Below, piece after piece: positions 15,001 to 30,000 of a stretch of 64,000 nucleotides of DNA (the stretch's first letter is position 1; the number at the start of each line of letters is the position of its first letter). The stretch is from Oscillospiraceae bacterium (lineage in GTDB: Bacteria > Bacillota > Clostridia > Oscillospirales > Oscillospiraceae), in NCBI GenBank assembly GCA_022800215.1, contig JAAWPV010000079.1, forward strand, positions 53,714 through 117,713, read 5' to 3'. The notes beneath the pieces are model-generated. The model worked only from the letters and a program-made list of their open reading frames with translations, did no database searches and was not told where the DNA came from. Made by a program: the position numbers and the translations under genes.

Positions 15001-18000
15001 AATTTCTCGCTGGTATCCCATTCGGAGAAGCTCTGGGCAGTGCCCAACTGGCCCTGCTGGTTGGAGCCCCAAGCATAAACCTTACCGTCGTCGGACAAAG
15101 CCAGGGTGTGCTTGGCTCCGGCAGCGATAGCCACAATATTGGTCAAGTAAGTATTCTGGGTCAACGTCGCACCGCATCTGGTCTTCACGCCATCCACTTC
15201 GATCTCCTGGGGGCAGGTTCCGTCAGTACCAGTGGTCCGAACCGTATGTCCATTGGTACAAGTGTAGGTAACCTGCTTACCCGCCAGAACAGGAGCAGCA
15301 TAATAACGGTCGCTGGTGTTTCCGCTGCCCAACTGGCCACTGGTATTCAGGCCCCATGTATAGACGGTGCCGTCCATGCTCAGCGCCACGGCGTGATCGG
15401 TGCCCGCCGCTATAGCCTTAAACCGGGTGGTAACTTCCAGCTTAGTGCTTCGAATCATGGCCAGGTCTGCAATGACCGCCTGACAGTCAGAGCATATATG
15501 GGCTCCGTCGGTACCTTCAGGAAAGTCGTTTACATTTTGCGAAGAGAAGCCACAGGTGGGGCAGGTATAGTAGGTAACTTCAGAGGTGCCCAGATAGTGG
15601 CCATTGGCATCCAGCACCCGCTGGGGGTTGGCGGAGGAGTTGGCCACATAGCCCGTCACACCGTTGGTGTTGCTCTGGCCCAACTGGCCTACATTATTGT
15701 GACCCCAGGCCCAGACCGTACCGTCACCGTCCAGGAAAATGGTAAAGCTGGAACCGGCCACCACAGTGGGAATAATGGAGTCACTGCTGGCCTGGAAGTT
15801 GACCTCGATAGAACCCCGGTAAGTGCCGGTCACCAACACGTAGGATCCGGTCTGGCCCTCATGGGCCACACCATACTCACCGGTAACAGTGCCGTACTGG
15901 TTGGTAACCTTATCCACACCGTTGTAGTTCTTATAGGTAGCCTGAATGGTGATGGTAGACTTCGCCAGGTCGCCGCCAGCGTAAGTGACCTCAACACGGT
16001 CATCAATCCGCTGAACGGTAGCGATATCCGCGTTGGAGGAGGTCTGGGTCCAAATCTCATCAGTGGTGGGCAAGGTCATGACCATGGGATAGAGAGCCAC
16101 ACCGCTGTCGTAAGACAGGTGGGTATTATCCCGGTAAATCACCAGCTTCTCGTCAGCGCCCAACATGATAGAAGCAGATACGGTGGGCAGCACTTCCTTC
16201 AAAGATGTGCCACTGGTCTTCTTGGGATTGGAACCATAACCCTGCTGGACCTGGTTTGTGTTCACATTGATCACTTCCACGTAGTCCAGTACCAAAGCCA
16301 GGGTCTCAGGACGGCCAGCCCGGATAGGATAGTAGATCTTATCACTGGCCAGAGAGCCCAACTGACCCATGCTGGTTTTATCACTTGCCTGAATCGTAGC
16401 AGTATTGATACCCCAGGCCCAGACATGACCAAACCGGCCATCCAGACCGTCCACAATATCATTATTGTAGTAGAGGTCCACAGTTAGGTTGTGGAAGTAC
16501 TTGGTATTCACATCATAAACACCGGTCAACCATGTGTAGTCGGTATTATGCTGCTCATACTCTCCCTTAACAATGCGGACGGGAATGACGGAATTGCGCA
16601 ATATATTTTTATCGCCCATCTGACCCTCTGTGCCACGTCCCATGGCATAGACCAAGTCAATATTGGGTGTCTTCCGCCAGCCCTGGGTCAGGTCTGCAGT
16701 GTCGTTGCCGTAAGCGATATCAGTCTGCACTGTCCGCAACAGCACATGGCCAGCACCAGCAGAGAGCTGAACCACCCGCTCGTTCTGGTCCTTCAGCGTG
16801 CTGGTCGTATCGTTGGCGGCGTCCGCTGCATCTCTCACCAAAGTCACACTGCCAGGGTTGGTGCCGTTTACATCCATAGTCAAAATCGGCATACCAGCAG
16901 TGGTCCTGCTGGAAACACCCAGCTGACCGTAAGTATTGCTGCCAAAACCATAGATTTTCTCGGTCCGGGCGGCATCGTTATCAATGGTAAGAATCATGCT
17001 GAACCCAGCTGTAGCAGTGTTCACGTTTTCAGCATTTGTATAGGAACCACCAGTAGTCAATGCCATAGCGCCCTGGAAGAACTCACCCTTACCATCCACA
17101 GTACCATCGGCAGCCTTGTGCTGGAAGTCGGTGGCACTGCCGGAAATGTCATTCTCGCCCCGGACCACCTGCATGGGTACATTGATGAAGCTCTTGTCCG
17201 CAATATTTTGAGTCCGCTCACCAATACCTAACTGACCCACATCGTTACGGCCCCAGGCTACTACGGTTCCGTTGGAACGCAAGGCAAGACTGTGGCCGTC
17301 CGAAGTGGAGATGGCCACGATATGCGCCAGATAATCTCTGGACTCACCTTCAGTTTTGGGTCCCACGGCAGTACCGTTGATCACCCGAACAGGAACTTGG
17401 TAAGTAAAGGCACCAGTACCCCGCTTATTGTCACCGGAACCAAGCTGGCTATACTGGTTGTTACCCCAGCCATAGACATAGCCGTCCTTACCCAAAGCCA
17501 ACATGTAATCATAACCGGCAGCAATAGCCACAATGTCATGGAGATAGGTATCCTCAGTCTCACTGGCCGGCTGACGCCCGATCAGTACCTTGACAGGCTT
17601 CGAGGTGTTGGCCAACTGGCTGCTGTTGGTATTATTCCCCAACTGGCCGGCACTATTGTTGCCCCAAGTGTAAACATAACCGTCCTTATCCAGCGCTGCA
17701 GTAAAGTAACCACCGGCAGCGATGGTCACGATATCCTGCAAGTAAGTACCTGCCGCCTGCTGGCCCGCCAGGATCTGCATCGGGTAGGCTCTATCTACAT
17801 TGCCTCCGTCGCCCAACTGATAATATTTATTCTGGCCCCAAGCCCAGACCGTACCGTCAGGCCGCAGGAGAACAGAGTGGGCATAGCCAGACTCCACCTT
17901 GGGTACCACGGTAGCAGTGGTATTGGAGTCAGACACGCTGACCATAATCAAGAAGGTTCCCGTAACATCCCGGTTGTCCTTGCTCTTATATGTGTAGTTG

Positions 18001-21000
18001 AGCCGGACAGTAGTGGTACCGAAACGATCGGCCTGCTTAGCCCGGAAGATAAACTGAGAACCATTCCGGGTCCAGGTCAGCAGACTGGTATCCAGAATCT
18101 CCGGATCGGAGAAAGTGATACCATTTAGGGTTACATCAGTATCATTGGTATTCCGCAGGTTGAATCCAATGTACTCTCTGCGGATAAAGTTGTTGGTATC
18201 CACCATCAATGCCCGCTTACCATAGGCCAACGGCTCGTTGGACAGGGCAGCAGACATCTCTTCCACTGTCTCGCCATTGCTGATAGTGGAAGTGTTGCCA
18301 GAGTTATAGATGAGGATATCTTCTTCCCGTACGCCGGAGCGGACAGGATAGGCACTATCGGTGTTCACGCCATTGCCCAGCTGGCCATAGTAGTTATAGC
18401 CAGCACTATAAACATAGCCGTCGATACCAACTATAGCAGTGTGCCGATAACCCAATCCGGTAAAGAAGGCAGACTGAGTGTAGTTGGTGAACTGTGGATA
18501 GGGGTTGGTAATGGAGGTCTTATCACTAAAGCTGGTCAGCTTTGCATAAGCGCTGGTACTGACACTGGCATCCCCATTCATGAGCTGGCCGTTGGCGTTA
18601 TTACCCCAAATATAAACCTGATAGGCCTGCTTGGTGCTGTTGGGATCCTCCAGCATCTGGACAGCACTATTGCTGCCCCGGGCAGTAATAGAGGTTACGT
18701 TGGTCAACGTCTGGCCGGCGGAAAGCATGACCTTCACCGGCTGCCAGTTATTAGCCACGCCAGTGGCCCCATTGCCCAATTGACCATAGGTATTATCGCC
18801 CCAAGCATATACCTCGCCATCCCGGGTTTGAGCCAGGGAGTGGGCAGAGCCAGCTGCCACGCTGATGATACCGCTCAAGCTAGTACCAGCACTCAACTGT
18901 GCCTTCTCAGGCGCCAGCTTTCGATTACCAGTACCCAGGTTGCCGCTGCCCAGGCCCAATCGGCCATTCTGACTGTTGCCCCAAGCATAGACACTGCCAT
19001 CAGAACGGACCAGCAGGCCGTGAGCATCACCAGCAGCAAGACCGATAACATTGCCCATGTAGCCACCGCCCTGGGCACCCCGGAGACGAACAGGATAGGG
19101 TCTGGTGGACACGGTATTATCACCCACCTGACCACTGCTGTTCATGCCCCAGGTATAGATCCGGCCGTTGTTGCTCAAGGCCATAGACCACTCCTTGCCT
19201 GCAGAAACCTGGATGATATCGGTTAGATAGTTGGTGTCCACAGTTACGCCTGCATTATTGACTGCATGGACCAAAGTGGGTACGCAGGTATTGGTATAGC
19301 TGCCATTACCCAGCTGGCCGCTGCTATTCAGACCCCAAGCATAAATCTTACCTGTGGTGGTCACTGCCAAAGCGTGATATTGACCAGCGGCAATATAGCT
19401 GATCAGAACTTCCTCCCCGTTCTCGTCAGGGAACTGAACCTGAACCACATTGTTCCGGTTTGCATACACACCACCGTTGGTCTGTCCGCTACGATCATAG
19501 CCCAGTCCATCACCCAACTGACCATAGTTGTTGTAACCCCAGGACCAGACGGTACCGTCGCTCTTCAACGCCAAGGTGAAATCCTGGCCAGCTGCCACCA
19601 TGGGCGATGCTACTACGTCTCCAGGCAGGACCGTAACCAGAATAGCGCCAGAATAGGTATGAGATACCTTGACGCCATCCACGCTCTCTTCAATCACAGC
19701 CCAGAAGTACACCACAGCCCGGCCATAGTTATCAGGAGAGGTGGGTGTGATTTCCCAAACAGGCGCGTCATCTGTACTGCCTGCCGCCGGGCCTACCGTC
19801 ACGATACTAGGATCGGAACTCTGGAATGTAATTTCTTTGGGACTACGTTGCCGGTCCGTATCACTGTAAAGGTTATATCCTTTATAGTGAACCGCTTCCA
19901 TAATATACTGATCAGTATTATAAAGAGTGTACACATCATTATACCGCATTTCAATGGACAAAGGCGGCTTATTGACACCAGTACTGCTGAAGTACTCCGT
20001 GTATGCGGCATTCGTTCCGGTAGCCGCATGCTCAAACATCGTCCAAGTGGGCTCCAGGGCGTAGTACTCCTCAGTACCGATCTTGATGGGATAGTTCTTC
20101 TCCACATTGGTAAAGTCGCCCAGCTCTTTGTAGTTGTTGTAGCCCCAACCCAGAGCATAGCCTTCGATGTTTACCAAAGCACCATGATTCCGGCCAGCGC
20201 TGATATCTTGGGCGGCACGGAGATACTTGGTTTCATCGCTTCCAATCGTGTAGCTGTACCCATTTGCGCCGTCCAGAATAGGCACAGGTGCATTGCGGTT
20301 ACCCGCAGTGGCAGTCCCGGTGCTACTTTGGATACCTAACTGTCCCACATTGTTAGCACCCCAGGAATATACCGCACCCTCCTGGTTTCCAGCACCATGA
20401 GTCATCAGAAGACCGAAGGCTCCACCGGCTGCTACCCGAACCACCATAGCGCCGTTGGAAAGATTCACCTGGTCTAGGTTCGTATTCACAGGCAAAGTCT
20501 GGTCCCCGGTTACAGCCGCACCGCCACCCAGCTGAGACGAACTATTGGCGCCCCACGCCTTGACTACAGCGGCTGTTTCGCCATCCTTCAGCACTGTTTC
20601 GTGAGAAATCGCCAGTACAAACTGACTGCCTGCATCCACATCGGTGATGCCTTTCAATGCAATAGGAGCATTGTTAAGATAGCTGTACTTATCGCCCAAC
20701 TTCGTATTGCCCCGGTCAGTGATAGCGTCAGCCACCAGGGTAGCACCTGCCATAGCAGCGTACACCTGGTTGGGATAACGGCGATTTTCCGTATTATTGT
20801 TGTTACCGCTGCTGGTGCCGTTGCCGATTTGTCCCGCCTCGTTGCGGCCCCAGGTAAACACTGTACCATCGTTCCGCACCGCCACATTGTTGTAACCTGT
20901 AACGGAGATATCCAAAATATTGTTCAGATAGAGTCCACCGGTGCTCTGGCCCACGCGAACCCGCTGAGGAACAGTATACATCGCACCAGTATGGCTGGTG

Positions 21001-24000
21001 GGGTCACCACCCTGACCATCCCGGTCTGTACCAGTAGTATTGGTAACAGTATAGCCCCAACTCAGCACGGAACCATCCTTCAGCAGAACCAAGGAATGAT
21101 TAGTGCCCACTGCGATTTGAGCCACACCTGTCAAATAATGCGTAGCGCCTTCAGCATACTCTTCATTGATATACCTGGTATTGGTGCTCTCATCAAAAGT
21201 ATACCAGAAGGGGCTATCTCCAGCCAAGACACGGCGAGGCACCCGCTCTGCTGCACTGGAACCTGCAGTGCCCAAGCCCAACTGGCCATACCCATTATAA
21301 CCCCAGGCAAACACATCGCCATAAGCGGACAAAGCCAATGTGTGATAATTGCCACGGCTCTCTACCACCTTGCTGACAGCAATGTCCACAATGGCATCAT
21401 TATAACTAGTAATAATATCGCCCAACAAGCCATTGCCATTTACGCCCACCACCTGCATAGGAGTATTGTAGGTGCTGGTATCTACTGCCTGATCACTATC
21501 ATCCACGGCAGCATACTGGATAGAAACATTGGGCATGTTCGCTGTGCCGAAAGCATCAGGCATTTTATTCTGCAGGGCAGCAGACGCCACCACACTGATG
21601 AGTCCACTTCCGGTAAAGGCACTCATAGCCACATAAACTGTGCCCTTGTCTGCCACATTAGTCAGGTTCCAGTTTAAGGTGGTCAAGTTGTCGCACCCAT
21701 TAAAAGCATCTTCAGCAATGGCCATTAGCCCGTCGTTTACAGACAAAGTGGTGAAGGCCCCTGAAGCGAAGGTATTCCCCTCATTTTCAATACCCATCAC
21801 AGGCACTTCATTAAGAGAAGCTGCGGGCACCCCAGTGGTAAAAAGATTATAATTATTCTTAGCAATCGTGGTGGGCAGATCCAGAGCCGTGGCAGCTATG
21901 CCCAGATTGGAAAGGCCCGTGATTACTGCCGCGCCAGGCTTCCCGATCAATGCATCAGAAGCCTCGAAGAGCTTCGCATAGTAGGCATTCGTATCCTTCA
22001 AGCCCTCCAGATCCTTATGAGAATAATACTTCCATGTAAAGGAACCCACAGGAGTCGTACTCTTGGTATCAGCATCCACACCCAGGAAGTTCTGATGATT
22101 GTTACCCCAAGCCCACACAGTTCCATCCCACTGAATGGCATAGGTATAACCATCGCCAGCAATAACCTTGGCGTTGGACACGATGGGATCGTTATCGGTG
22201 TTGACACCCTCAAAGTAGACATTTACCGCCAGAGAACCCCAGTGATTATTCTTCTCATCCACGGCGTAGATCTCCGCTCGTCCCGTCCGGCTGGTCCGCT
22301 GGCGAGTCGGCTCAACGACCACATACCGGCCATTGTCGGTGGTCCTCACCGTCACGATACCTGAATCGCTGCTGAACCATTTCAGGTCAGCGTAGTTACT
22401 CTTGTAATCGCTGGTGGTCATATCCCAATAGAGGTTATATCCCTTATATTCCTCGGTGATAATGGCGCTGGCATCAATAGTCAGAGTTTGGCTCACCGTC
22501 ATCTCCACCTGGACCGGCAATTCACCGGCGTCTGCACCAGGCGCGTAGGTCACCGCCTGGCCTCTTCGGGCAGGATAGTCCTCATCCTTGGTGGCGGGGT
22601 TATTGGTAATAGCAGCCTCCACCAATTGTTGCAGGTCTGCCTTATTGGAGCCAATAATAGCCTGGCTGATAGCCAACGTCTCATTTGCATTAGGATCGGT
22701 ACTATTAGGCTTCGTCCAATAGGCTGCAGTGACCTCACCAGTGGTGATTTGGAGCAACTCAGCCGCCCGGCCGCCAACCAAAGCCGGCAAAGTGGAACTG
22801 TTGCCGGTACCAACCGTCACATTTCCGATGGTTCCTACGCCTAACTGGCCATAGTTATTGGAACCCCAGCCATAGACGTAGCCATCAGCACTCAGCACCA
22901 AGTTACTGCCCGAACCGGAGCTGATATCCATAACTCCGGCCAGATAGGTGCTGCCGCCATCCTTAGCGGGAGCCATACCGTTACTGATGGCCCGAGCTCC
23001 GGTAAGGGCACTCCACTGATAGACAGTACCGTCTTCCATAATAGCCAAGTCGTAACTATCGCCACCCTCGATCTTTACCGGTTTCACTGGATCGGAGGTG
23101 GACAGTGTAACCTTCTGAGCCGTCCAGTCAGTACCGTTGACCGAGCTACCAGAATAGGCACCCCAAGCGTAAATTTCATTATTTACTGTTAAGGCAGAAC
23201 CGTGGTTAACCCCCACAGCAATGTCCATAACCCCCTCCAAGGGCTTCTCTTCCCCATCCACTGTAATTTGAACCTGAACAGGAACATAGCGGGTAATTAC
23301 ATCATTGATAACGGAAGTTTTGAGATTGGACACACTGTTCGGATTGGGGTCCGTCACAGCCAGCTTGCCCTGAGACATCTGACCATAGTCGTTCCGGCCC
23401 CATGCATAGACCTGACCATTGGAGCGCAGGGCCAAGGACATGTCCGTGCCCGCAGCGATGGCCACTACCCGATCCAGGTAGTGGTAACCGTTGGCGGTAT
23501 TGGCCTCCCGCAGTTTACCGTTGCAACCGGCCTGGGTGCAGTTATCACCCACAGTGCCACTTTGATAGGCGTGGCCGCAAACATCACAGACGTACCGCAA
23601 GCCTACATACTCCAACGTTCCACTGCAAGCAGCATCTGCACAAGCATCGCCAACGGCACCGGTCTCATAGTAGGCGTTGCATACATTACAGACATACTGT
23701 ACACCCACATAGTTGCCCGAGGGCGCCAAGCCGCCTACCACAGGAGTGGGCACCCGGAGTACGCTGGAACCGGTGGTATCATCAATGCCCAGTTTGCCAT
23801 TAGCATTGTTGCCCCAGGCCCACACCAAACCATCGCTGTCCAGTGCCAAGGCGTGGTTGGCACCGGCGGAAATTGCCACGATGAAGGGGGTATACAGCTC
23901 GATTTGGGTATTATCCTCGTTGTAGGAGCGGCTGAAGTCCACCTTCTTGGGCAGATAGGCGGCCTTACCACCGGGAACGATGTTGCTATCATTACCCCAG

Positions 24001-27000
24001 GCCCACACATTGCCATCGGCATCAAGGGCCAAATTGAAAGCGTTGTTGATACCGCTGCCGCCCGCGGCTACAGCCACGATGTTGTGGAAATAGTTGACCT
24101 CCAAATGGCCGGCACAGGTGTCAATCTGGCAGTTATCACCCACGGAACCGCTATTGAAGGTAACTCCGCAGGTATCACAGATAAGCCGGTCTTCCTCTTC
24201 GGGGGCCAAAACCGGGCTGGGGAAAGTATAGCTATTGTTAGTACCGTCACCACTCTGACCAGTGTAACCATAGCCCCAAGTCCAGACGGTACCATCGGCC
24301 TTCAAAGCGATGGAATGGCTCGCCTGAGTAGAAATCATAGGCACGGCTACATCCGACTCAGTCCGCTGCTCGGCATCGCTGCTCTTGGCACTCTCCAGCC
24401 GGCGGACATAAATATTCAAGGTCAGAACATAGGTCTCCTCCCCATCCCGATAGGTCAAGGCCACCGCGGTGGAGCCCATTTCGCCAGTGGGCTTGAAGGC
24501 CACCACCTGACTGGTGGTATCCAATGTGGCAGTGAGCACCCGCTCATCCATCACCACAGCCTCCAACTGGTCAACACTGGTCAAATCGCTCTTGCCGTTA
24601 CGGTCATAGAGATTGAAACCGGAGAGATATTGGTTCTTCAAATCACTGAGGTGGATGTAGACTGTCTCGCCCTCGTTGATCCGCACCACACCCGTACCTA
24701 GGCCATGCTGGGCGGCATCCACATATACCCAGTCAGTAACCAGCAGGTTCATGTCCTGAGCTCCTACCCGAACAGGATAGAGGTGTTCATAGCCCTCTGT
24801 GGTACCGAAGGCATAATCCCGACCATAGCCCCAGGCCCAGACAGTGCCATCTTCCTTCACATAAGCGCCATTAAAATAAGTTCTGTAATTCGGATATCTA
24901 TCAGAACCCCAGTTAATGGAGTAATCATAGCCAACCGCCAAAGTACGAATATTGCCCATATCCACCATCAGAGTAGGCAGAATGAAGGAGGAATCATCCA
25001 ACGCCGCCTGAGTATAACTGGTAGTCTCATCCATTACATTCAGGGCATTACGGAAGTTATTGCCCCAACCATAGGTCTTACCTGTCTGAGTGATGGCATA
25101 GCTACGCCGCTGAGCTGCCAGCACTTGGACAATAATATCTTCATCAGTCCCTTCACCGGTACTGCCCAGCTTATCAGGCTGCGGCTTTCCAGTGATAGTA
25201 TCCACAGGGCCACGGACCCGGCGAGGTACATAATTAGATGTACCATTGTCACGGCTCCAGATACCCAGCTGCCCCATAGAGTTGTTACCCATGGCATATA
25301 CCTCAGTGCGGATACCGCTGCCAGTCGCAGAGGTCTCTTCAATCCGTACCAGCACCAAGCTATGATCTTCGCCAGCAGAAATACCCACCACGTGCTGGAT
25401 ATAGTCGGTAGTATTGAAACCTTCCAAGTGGTCTTCATTGTCGCCGCTTTCTCCCTTGAGCATTTGAACGGGCAGACCACTATTGTTGGTGTTACCTACG
25501 CCCAACTGGCCGGAACTGTTCAGGCCCCAACCATAGACAGTACCATCGCTGCGCAGGGCCAAAGAATGACCGATACCCGCAGAGATAGCAATCACACTGT
25601 TGAGATAGTAGCTGTCAGAAGCACTTTGACCCTTTAGGACCTTCTGAGGCTTCGAAATCTTGGTTGCAACACCATTACCAATACCCAGCTGTCCATAGGT
25701 ATTGTCGCCAAAAGCCCATATCTCGCCACCCAAACTAGGTGTACCAAGCATAGAGGCCATCTCTACTGTTTCAGTACTCTGAGTCAAGATTAGAGTATAA
25801 TTCTCACCGGCAGATGCCGCCACAGCAAACTCGTTATTCAAATCCACCTCAGTGGCATAGCACATCCGGGCTCTGGCAGCATCGTAAGCCGCTTTACTGT
25901 CAGTATCATCGTAACCCAGCTGGCCATTGCTGTTGCTGCCGGTAGTGTAAACTTTACCGTCGCCGGTAACCATGACTAAATGCGAGCGACCAGCAGAAAT
26001 CGCTACTACGTTGGTCAAATACTTCCGCTCAGTCTCGCTGTAAATCCGAACCTGAGTGGGTACGCTGCGATTGGTGTAGCTGCCATCACCCAACTGCCCC
26101 TTATCATTGGCACCCCATGCCCAAACCGTGCCATCAGACCGCAGAGCCGCACCAAAGCGCTCGCCCATAACTACTGTGGGCAGGGCAACGCCCACCGTCT
26201 GATCGCTGTTCACATCACGCTGAGTGACGGTCACATTGATGGACCCGGTGTGGGTAGAAACAGTATTGGTAACACGAATCACGGCGGTGCCCCTTTGTCC
26301 TCCCTTGATGGTGGCCACATTGCCAGAGGTCTCCAAGACCGCCACCGAACTATTGCTGGTAATCCACTGCAGGTTATTGATGTCAGCGTTACGCACAGAC
26401 AAAGTGCGGCTGTCTACCAGCATATTGAATGCGGAAAGATATGTCTCCAACAGGTCGTTCCTTGCTGCGGTATAGGAAATAGTAAGGGTATCGCCCTCCT
26501 GCATGGTGATGTTCATGGCCGAAAGAAGCATACTGTCGGTCATGTTGGTAATATCCAAGGTATAAACCTTCTGAGCGCCAGTAACTCCGTCGGTAACAGT
26601 AGCTTTATAGACCACTAAGGTCTTCGCCTCCATGTCACCCACCTGAACAGGCTCTGCAGCGATTTTACCTGCGGCTACCGAATGAGCTCCCATAATGCCT
26701 TGTTTACTATTGGTAGGCATGGCCGGGTTGTTACCCCAAGCGTATACAAAGCCGTCAGACCGAACCATCACTGCACGGTCCCCACCAGCTGCCAAAGTGA
26801 GAACACTCTGAAGATTGGGGGTAGCGTCGGCGTTAAAGGTTTCACCCTTCAGAATGGCAGTGGGTTCTGTGATAGTGGAATAGCCGGTATTCACAGTGTG
26901 ATCGATATTCCGGCTATCCGTACCGATACCCAACTGGCCCTTAGCCGCAGCGCCCCAGCCGTAAGCATATCCACTGGCACTTACCGCAATGGTGAAGCCA

Positions 27001-30000
27001 TTGCCCTGGTGAGCAGTAGCGATGCGGATATCGCTACCATCTTCGTTTTTAATTTCTTTCTGAGCCGGTATGCTTGCGGCGGCAGAGGTCCACTCATAGA
27101 CCAGCCCTGTCTTAGTCACCGCCACAAAGGCTCCAGTAGTACCAGAGGTATTGGCACTGCCGGCGTCAATATAGGCTACATCAGTTACTTTAGCTGTCTC
27201 ATCCACAACGGATCCCTTGGCCTGATAAGCACCGCCATTGATCAGCAACAAATAGGTACCGTCGCTACTCATGGCCACTTGCTCCACGGTCACTCCCGTC
27301 CACTGTGGCGGAAGTGCATAACTCTCCACACCATCTTTCTTGTCGCTGACTGTCACCATGCCGTTGCCATGGGCCAGAACATAATAATCACCATAGGCAG
27401 AAACTTTGGTCACAGTACTAATGGTATTCAACTTTGTAAAGGTGCCGGTAAATCCCTTAGCAGTAGTTCCAGCAGCATAAACCGTACCATCCGCTGTGAC
27501 CAGCAGGGTAAAGTTATTGCCCGCATGTACCGAGACGATCTGTCCCAGTTCTTCCAAGTTCTCCAAACGATAGGGATACTCATAATTAGCAGTGTCCCCA
27601 GTACCTAATTGGCCATACTGGTTGCTGCCCCAAACCCAGACTCTGCCATGCTGATCCAGTGCCACAGTGTGGTTGGTTCCCACAGACACCATGGGCTCGG
27701 TGGTGACCACATCATCCTCCACAAAAGTAACACGAATCTGACTGCTGGCCACAATTACGCTGTTTACCTTATAGTTGATGGTAATAATAGTAGTGCCAGT
27801 ATTGTAAGGAGTTCCTGCACCTTGCTTATAAGGGGAGATAATATGCCGCTTGGTGCCATCCAGAGAAATGATACCGATGGTCTGATCGCTGCTTATCAGC
27901 TCAATACCAGACGGCGTCGCCTTATCCGAATTGCTGTCAGTGTATAGGTTAAAACCCTCGGAGTAGTACCGCCACATCATGTCAGCATCCAAAATGAGCT
28001 CATCGGACACATGGAGGGTGAAATGATCGGGTACAGCACCCTTGCTGTAACTCTTCGTTACAATCCCGGAACTGTTGCGGATCTCGGCCCACTCAGCCTT
28101 CACCGAATCGTTAGCAGAAACGCCCACCTGGACGGGCCGCACTTCTCTCTCCGGCTCAAAGCTGCCAGTACCGCTTTGTCCATAGATATTCTGACCTGTA
28201 GTGTAAACCGAACCATCCGCCTTGTAAAGCACGCCATGATTCACACCGGCCGCCACAGAGATAACATCCTCAATATAAGTGTAGCTATTACCCACCGGGC
28301 TGGTCACATCCTGCATTTGCTCAAAGGCAATGGTATTATCTGCAGGAATATATACACCAGGATTCTGGCCAGTATAGTAGTCCAAACCCAACTGGCCACT
28401 GGTATTCAAGCCCCAACCAAGCACCTTTGTGGTCGCCCCGGTATCAACATCAATGACACCTTGGACCAACAAGCCAAACTGATCGTTCAAAGCCACGCTC
28501 TGAATGTTTTCAATCGGCTTATCGGCTCCATTCACATTTGTGGTCAAATTAGAACTTTCAGTCAAGTAGGACAATTGCGCGCCGCCGTCGGCATACTGTG
28601 TTCCTCTACGGTTATAGAGCCTACCAGTAACCAACAGTTTGTGTTCATAAGTCTCGTAGAAGGTCGCAACATCACCCGCCGTGATATCCAAGATCTTATG
28701 TAGCTTGCGATTGTAATCCTTGTGACCTCCCATATCGGGATCATCTTGATTGTACGTGATACCCGCCCGAATATGGTCAGGATAAGTGTGAGGCAGAACC
28801 CCGCTGTCATTGCTGCCCCAAGCCACTATAGTGCCGTCCTCCCGGAGCGCTTCTGCATAGGTAGTGCCGGCATAAATAGCAATCACATCCCGCAAAGGCT
28901 GCTGGGTGGCGTAGCGGGTGCCACTCTGGCTCATACCTGCGGCGGTAGTGCCCGCCGTTACCTTTACAGGTAGAGCCGCATCTGCACTGGTATTATAAAT
29001 ATCGCCCAGCTGACGACTGCCATTAGTACCCCAAGCCCAAACAGTGCCATCCTTAGCCAGCGCCAGGGCAAATTCAGATCCCGCTGCCACAGCAATGGCA
29101 TCATCCAAATACTTGGTCGGTGTACCCGGAATGATAGTGGGTTCACCCAGCTCCGCATCTGGATCTTCAGGATTGGGTTGTGCAGGAATAACTTGGTCCG
29201 GTGTACCGGCCTTCAACATGATCTTATCCGCATAATTCCGGCTACCGATACTGGCTACGCCCAACTGGTTGGCGTTGTTCCGACCCCAAGTCCAAACAAC
29301 TCCATCTTTATCAACAGCCAAGGCAAAAGTTGCACCAGCAGAAATCCCGATAATGCCTTCCAAAGGCACAAGATTTCCGCTTTCATCTTTCCGCAGGACC
29401 TGAACAGGAGCGGAACGGTTCTCCCCATTGCCAGCACTGCCATTACCCAGTTGACCGTTATCATTCAAGCCCCAAGTCCATACGGTACCGTCCGCCTTCA
29501 GGCTGACAGTAAAATTCTCCCCGGTCACAATTTGCGGCGCAGCGATTTGCTCGCTGCTCAGCTTTGTGGATTCGGGCTGAAGCATAATAAGGTGGATCAT
29601 GCCATACTCGCTAACGTAGTTAGTGTCAGCATTGCCTACCATCTCAATAAGAATGTTGACTTCGCCATAACCGTAGTTCTCCGCATCTACCTTTACCGGG
29701 CTGATGGTCAGGGTAGTACCGTTAACAGCCACCCTAGCAATATTCTCATTAGAGGACCAAGCCTTGAAGATATTGCTCTTCAAGCCGATGGTGTTAGTGC
29801 TGTGATAGTAAGTTGCATTGGTAGATACATCACTTTCGTTGAAGAGTCGGAAGCCAGGTACGTATTCCAACGTAGCATTCTTCAAATCAATGCTTACCGT
29901 CTTATCTGCGGTAACCGTCAGATAGGCCTGCTCACCTTCAGCGGGCTTCTTCACCGCATCCACACTCTGAAGCAAGTCATTAAGGTAAAGCGAGTGGAAG

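Noticed and set aside
10413-16487. Plus-strand ORF of 2024 aa (also 2022-5120, 5427-8456, 450-1904, 8493-9929 and others)
   Set aside because: In-register antisense of the giant gene. There are no recognisable domains, starts lack ribosome binding sites, and the minus strand encodes clear RCC1 motifs throughout.
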